Below, one piece after another: positions 1 to 64,000 of a DNA stretch of 64,000 nucleotides (position 1 is the stretch's first letter; every line of letters begins with the position of its first letter). Under the pieces are notes generated by a model, which saw only the letters and a list, made by a program, of their open reading frames with translations, did no database searches and was not told where the DNA came from. The stretch is from Orientallactaga sibirica (Eukaryota; Chordata; Mammalia; Rodentia; Dipodidae). The stretch is from positions 43,279,001 through 43,343,000 of the forward strand of contig JAEOAD010000013.1 of the NCBI GenBank assembly GCA_036365145.1. The letters run 5' to 3'. Made by a program: the position numbers and the translations under genes.

Positions 1-116
1 TTTGTCATTTACACTTAGAAATACAAGTTAAGGTCTGGAGAGATGGCTTAGTGGTTAAGGCACTTGCCTGTGAAGCCTGAGTATCCATGTTCCACTCTCT
101 GGGTCCTACATAAAAG

Positions 117-473
117 TGTGGTAGTTTGAATAGATGGCCCCCAATATAGTCAGTGTTTTATTAGTTTGTAGTTTGCATCTGCAGCCACCTGGCTGGAGGC
201 AGTGTCACTGGGCTGATCTTAAGGTGTGATGGTGGGTTTGAGATTTCAATCTAAAGATATGCAAAGTGTGCCTAGTTGGAGTTCCTGAGATGTGCTGTGT
301 GATGTGGCTTGTAGCAGTGGCTTTTCTCTCTGTGTTTGGTCCTGCAAGAGCAGGCCAGCTTCTTCTGCCATTATGGAACTTCCCCGGGATCTGTGAGCTT
401 CAATAAATCCCTTCCTCCATAACTGTGACAGTCCTGGAAGTTTATCTCAGCGAACCTGAAGCTGTCTGCTACA
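117..473 (+). mobile_element. MaLR-type LTR inserted in a DIP SINE
   Basis: The stretch opens TGTGGTAGTTTGAAT and closes TGCTACA, with a polyadenylation-like 'caataaat' near position 402. The composition and order ('gatggccccc', 'ggcagtgtcactggg', 'ttcaataaatccctt') resemble rodent MaLR LTRs. It splits a DIP SINE: 'gggtcctacataa' before it joins to DIP body after it. The flanks read aaaag and ataag, a near-match 5-bp target duplication, the size expected for MaLR. No internal sequence or second LTR is seen, so it is a solo LTR. Confidence 0.65.
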
Positions 474-1028
474 ATAAGCTAGACACACAGTGACGAAAGT
501 GCACAAGGTCGCATATGCGCACAAGGTGGAAAACATGTCAGGAGTTCAATTATAGCCCTGGCGCACCAATTCTCTTTGCCTCTCCCTCCCTCCCTTTCAT
601 ATAAAACAGGGCAGCCTGTTGGGCTTGCCTCAAAGAAGAAAAAAATGTGGGGCTGGAGAGATGGCTTAGAGGTTAAGGCATTTGCCTACAAAGCCAAAGG
701 ATCCCGGTTCGATTCTCCAGGACCCACATAAGCCAGATGCACAAGGGGGTGCATGTGTCTGGAGTTTCTTTGCAGTGGCTGGAGGCCCTGCAAGCTCTCT
801 CTCTCTCTTTCGAATAAATAAAATAAAATATATTTTAAAAAATCTAATTTGAGCCAGGTATGGTGGCGCATGCCTTTAATCCCAGCACTGGGGAGGCAGA
901 AGTAGGAAGATCACTGTGAGTTTGAGGCCACTCTGAGACTACACAGTTCATTCCAGGTCTGCCTGGCCTAAATCAAGACCCTACACCTCAGAAAACCAAA
1001 AAAAAATAAACAAATAAAATATAATTTG

Positions 1029-1300
1029 GGGGCTGGAGAGATGGCTTAGCGGTTAAGGCGCCTGCCTGCTAAGCCTAAGAACGCTGGTTCCAATCTCCAG
1101 CGGTTCCAATCTCCAGGTCCCATGTTTAGCCAGATGCAAAAGTGACACAAGGGCGCAATGCCGCACTTGACTACAAGGGGGCACACACATCTGGATTTCG
1201 TTCACAGCAGCTTAGAGACTGCTGGGGCGCCCATCTCTGTCTCCCTCTCTGTCGCTCTCTGTGTCTCTCTCCAAAAATAAATAAAATAATAATAAAAAAT
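1029..1300 (+). mobile_element. DIP SINE, long subtype with a 16-bp internal duplication
   Basis: It opens ggctggagagatggcttagcgg (tRNA-like, with A-box) and ends in an (A/T)-rich tail. It carries the long-subtype block 'gtgacacaagggcgcaatgc' that ordinary DIP copies lack. 'cggttccaatctccag' is repeated in tandem at about 1082-1117. The same duplication occurs in the minus-strand copy at 59320-59588. Confidence 0.8.
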
Positions 1301-2087
1301 TTTAATGTAATTTGGGCTGGAGGGATAACTTAGTGGTTAAGACATTTGCCTGCAAAGCCAAAGAACCCAGTTTGATTCCCCAGGAACCACGTCACCAAAT
1401 GCACAAGGGGTAACACGCGTCTGGAGTTTGTTTGCAGTGGCTGGAAGCCCTGGTATGCCCATTCTCTCTCTGTGTGTCAAATAAATAAAAATAAAATGTT
1501 TTTATAAAATGTAATTTAATATCTCTAAGACAAATAATCAAATTAATATTAATGGCTTATTTAGCCAGTACTTCCATAGATAATACAATCTATTTGCAGA
1601 TCGCTTAGCAGGCTTGCGTGTGAACCCAGATTTGATTCTCCAGTACCCATGTGAAGGCAGATGCACATGATAGAGCATATGTTTGACGTTTGTTTGCAGT
1701 GGCTGAAGGCTCTGGCACACTCATTCTCTATATCTGCCTCTTTCTCTCTCCTCCTCTCTCTAATAAATAAGTAAATAAATAAATTAATTAATTAAAAAAA
1801 TAAATCTCAGCATTCGGGAGGCAGAGGTAGGAGAATCGCTGTGAGTTTAAGGCCACCCTGAGAATACATAGTGAATTCCAGGTTAGTCTGAGCTAGAGTG
1901 AGACCATGCCTCAATAAACAAAAAAATATATATATATATTTAAAAATTAAAATAAAGTTAAGGTTAAGGCTAGGAGATGGGTCGGTATTTAAAGGTACTT
2001 GTTTGCAAAGCCTACTGGCTTGGGTTAAATTCCCAAGTACCCATGTAAAGCCAAATGCACAAAGTGGTGCATGTGTCTGAAGTTTGT

Positions 2088-3165
2088 TTTGGCAAGACTA
2101 GCTGTCAGAATGCTGAAAAGAGCTGTGCTGTATGCAGCCCTTTGGGAAAGAGAAGTCATGAATGATGTTAAAACAGCAGTGGACCCTGAAAGTCTTAAGA
2201 TTGGCCAGTCAAGCCAAATGTGCCAACTGGTGCAACAGTAGCATATTTGTCATGGGAGACATAACTGCTAACTGTACTTGAGGCCCGCTCCAAGGGAGGG
2301 AATATATGCATGGCACTGAAAAACTCAGTCAAAAGCCTATGACATGAAGTACTAGGGGAATAATGCCTGCTGTTGACTGGCTAAATACATATATTATGCC
2401 CATCAAACTGCCCTCTAAGCACTTTTTAAAAATTTTTTAAAATTATTTTATTTATTTTTGGAGAGAGACACAGAGAGGGAGAGGGAGGCAGATAGAGATG
2501 GGCGCACCAGCAGTCTCTCATATGTTGTGAACGAAATCCAGATGTGTGCGCCCCTTTGTGGTCAAGTGCGGCATTGCGCCCTTGTGTCACTTTGCATCTG
2601 GCTAAACGTGGGACCTGGAGATTGGAACCCCGTTCTTAGGCTTAGCAGGCAGGCGCCTTAATGGCTAAGCTGTCTCTCCAGCCCCCTCTAAGCACTTTTA
2701 AAAATGTTTATACCCATATATTAATGCTACTCTCACTTTTGTTTAGAGAAGCTTCTCTTTTCAGATGGCAGTGACCACTGGGATGACTCAAAAGTTACCA
2801 CAGTGCTAAGAAGAAATGATAGTAGAGTGCTCAGCACTGAGACATGTCTATCACACCCTCCATGGCTCAGAGTCCATTGTAAAAGAGGTGGCAGAAAGAG
2901 CAAAAGGAAGGGTACAACTGCTTATAAAGCAATATTTCAGACACAAAATGGACTTGATATCCATGACCTCAAAGTGCCTGACATTACCTACATAAAATCT
3001 TCATACTAGGAAGAAAAGATGATGACATCAAAATAGAAGAGAGACTAATTAGAAAGAAGGGAGTCAATGGACTAATTGAGAGGAAGAGAATGGGGGTAGG
3101 GTGGGAATTATCATGGTTTACTATTTATTCTTATGGAAGCTGTCAATACAAAGTTTAAAAACAAA
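2088..3165 (+). mobile_element. L1-like 3'-end repeat, copy 1, split by a DIP SINE
   Basis: Related copies lie at 30605-31565, 38870-39925 and 20395-20545, all in the same orientation and all ending near an A-rich 'caataaaaaat'-like tail. Shared landmarks include 'ggccagtcaagccaaatg', 'cttctcttttcagatgg' and 'aagatgatgacatcaaa'. The variable 5' starts and common 3' end fit a 5'-truncated LINE 3' UTR; I infer L1 but cannot confirm it without an ORF2 region. The 68-codon open frame at 2803-3009 is part of this repeat, not a gene. A DIP - (long subtype) sits at 2426-2684, flanked by duplicated 'cctctaagcactttt'. Confidence 0.6.
2426..2684 (-). mobile_element. DIP SINE, long subtype, inserted in L1-like repeat
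   Basis: The reverse complement shows the DIP head (ending here as 'gctgtctctccagccc') and the long-subtype block 'gtcaagtgcggcattgcgcc'. The 15-bp direct repeat cctctaagcactttt on both sides is its target duplication. The 67-codon open frame across it is SINE read-through. Confidence 0.8.
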
Positions 3166-3339
3166 AACAAACAAACAAAAAACCAAGTGCTTCACTCAGT
3201 TGTTAAGTGTGCTTGCTTGCAAGGTCTGACAGCCTAGGTTTTATTCCCCAGTGCCCACGTAAAGCAAGATGCACAGAGTGGCACTTGCATCAGGAGTAAG
3301 CCTTGGTGTGCCCATTCTCTCTCTGCTTGCATATGTTGC

Positions 3340-3340
<1 letters not shown>

Positions 3341-3391
<51 letters not shown>
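3341..3391 (+). repeat. (GATA)n microsatellite
   Basis: About twelve uninterrupted GATA/TAGA units grow out of the tail of a diverged DIP SINE. The antisense open frame with repeated Leu-Ser-Ile-Tyr is an artefact of this tract. Confidence 0.95.
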
Positions 3392-4081
3392 GAGCAGGCA
3401 GATAAAACAAAAAACAAGTGCTTGCCCTAGGTTTGATCCTCTCAACACAATAATATAAAAATAAAAAAGAACTCGGGAGGCAGAGGTAGGAGGGTTGCCA
3501 TGAGTTCAAGGCCACTCAGAGACTACATAGCTAATTCCAGGTCAGCCTGGACCAGAGTGAGACCCTACCTTGAAAAACCAAAAATAAAAATAAAAATAAA
3601 TAAAAAATAAAAAAGATCGGCTGGAGAATTAGCTCAGCAGTTAAAGTGCTAGCTTGCAGAGTCTAATGACCCAAGTTCAATTCCCCAGTACTTACGTAAA
3701 GTCACATGCACACAATGGAACATGCATCTGGAGTTCATTTGTAGTTGCCAGAGGCCCTGGTGTGCCCATTCTATGTCTCTCAAATAAATAAGTAAAAGGT
3801 TACATTTTATATTCAATAAATGAACTTTATATACACCTAAAAAATTGCTGGGTGTGATGGCACACTCCTTTAATCCCAACATTTGGGAGGTAGAGGTAAG
3901 AAGACTGCCATGAGTTTGAGGCCATCCTGAGACTACATAGTGAATTCCAGGTCAGCCTGAGCTAGAATGAGACCCTACCTCAGAAAACCAAATAATAATA
4001 ACAACAACAAAAAAAAAAATAGAAATTAATTTTGTTCATTATGTAGACTTAAAGGTCCAAACAACAAAAGAACTTATTTAC

Positions 4082-64000
<59,919 letters not shown>

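Larger units (their letters stand above)
1..4081. other. TRIM37 intron, 3' part of window: dense SINEs, LTR and L1-like repeat
   Basis: No exon is visible. In order: DIP + (32-116 and 474-605, split by an LTR at 117-473); DIP + 651-838; B1 + 853-1018; DIP + long type 1029-1300; DIP + 1315-1500; diverged DIP + 1590-1800; B1 + lacking its 5' end 1801-1940; DIP + fragment 1968-2087; L1-like 3' repeat 2088-3165 with a DIP - inside it (2426-2684); diverged DIP + 3185-3340 running into a (GATA)n tract; B1 + fragment 3470-3600; DIP + 3616-3795; B1 + 3845-4020. Boundaries are read by eye, roughly plus or minus 15 bp. Confidence 0.75.

Noticed and set aside
3341..3391. GATA tract as a CRISPR-like or regulatory array
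   Set aside because: Uninterrupted 4-bp units without spacers: a simple microsatellite at a SINE tail.

Overview
The window is mammalian, specifically rodent, nuclear DNA. Two SINE families make up much of it. One is a short B1 (7SL-derived) element of a jerboa-like type. The other is a tRNA-derived element that opens with 'ggctggagagatggcttag' and ends in an AAATAAATAAA tail. I match the second to the DIP family of the B2 superfamily known from Dipodidae. This makes a jerboa (Dipodidae, for example Jaculus) the most likely source. That assignment rests on family knowledge, not on a database search.

The only protein-coding gene I can support is TRIM37, on the minus strand. Sixteen consecutive internal exons lie between 63476 (most 5' in the transcript) and 4082 (most 3'). 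Together they give 2207 nt of uninterrupted reading frame, about 735 codons. Every junction is AG/GT and every phase agrees. The frame starts at the last zinc ligands of the B-box and runs through the coiled coil, the MATH/TRAF domain and most of the acidic and serine-rich C-terminal half. The RING and most of the B-box lie beyond the right edge. The last roughly 105 residues and the 3' UTR lie beyond the left edge. TRIM37 is a RING E3 ubiquitin ligase, known for mulibrey nanism and for roles at peroxisomes, centrosomes and chromatin.

Everything else is intron. Besides B1 and DIP SINEs in both orientations, the introns hold: ID-like and B4/RSINE1-like relics; four copies of an L1-like 3'-end repeat; a partial MaLR-type element with two LTRs (44657-46874); an isolated MaLR-type LTR inside a DIP SINE (117-473); a class-II-type solo LTR with perfect 10-bp inverted termini and a 6-bp target duplication (27712-28183), itself sitting in an older LTR; MIR and L2 relics; a U6 snRNA pseudogene (47241-47353); and several microsatellites, one touching a splice donor.

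I found no tRNA gene, CRISPR array, operon or second protein-coding gene. Nearly all other short open frames are SINE read-through. I see no new biological system here. What is notable is the layered transposon record and the repeats next to a few TRIM37 splice sites.
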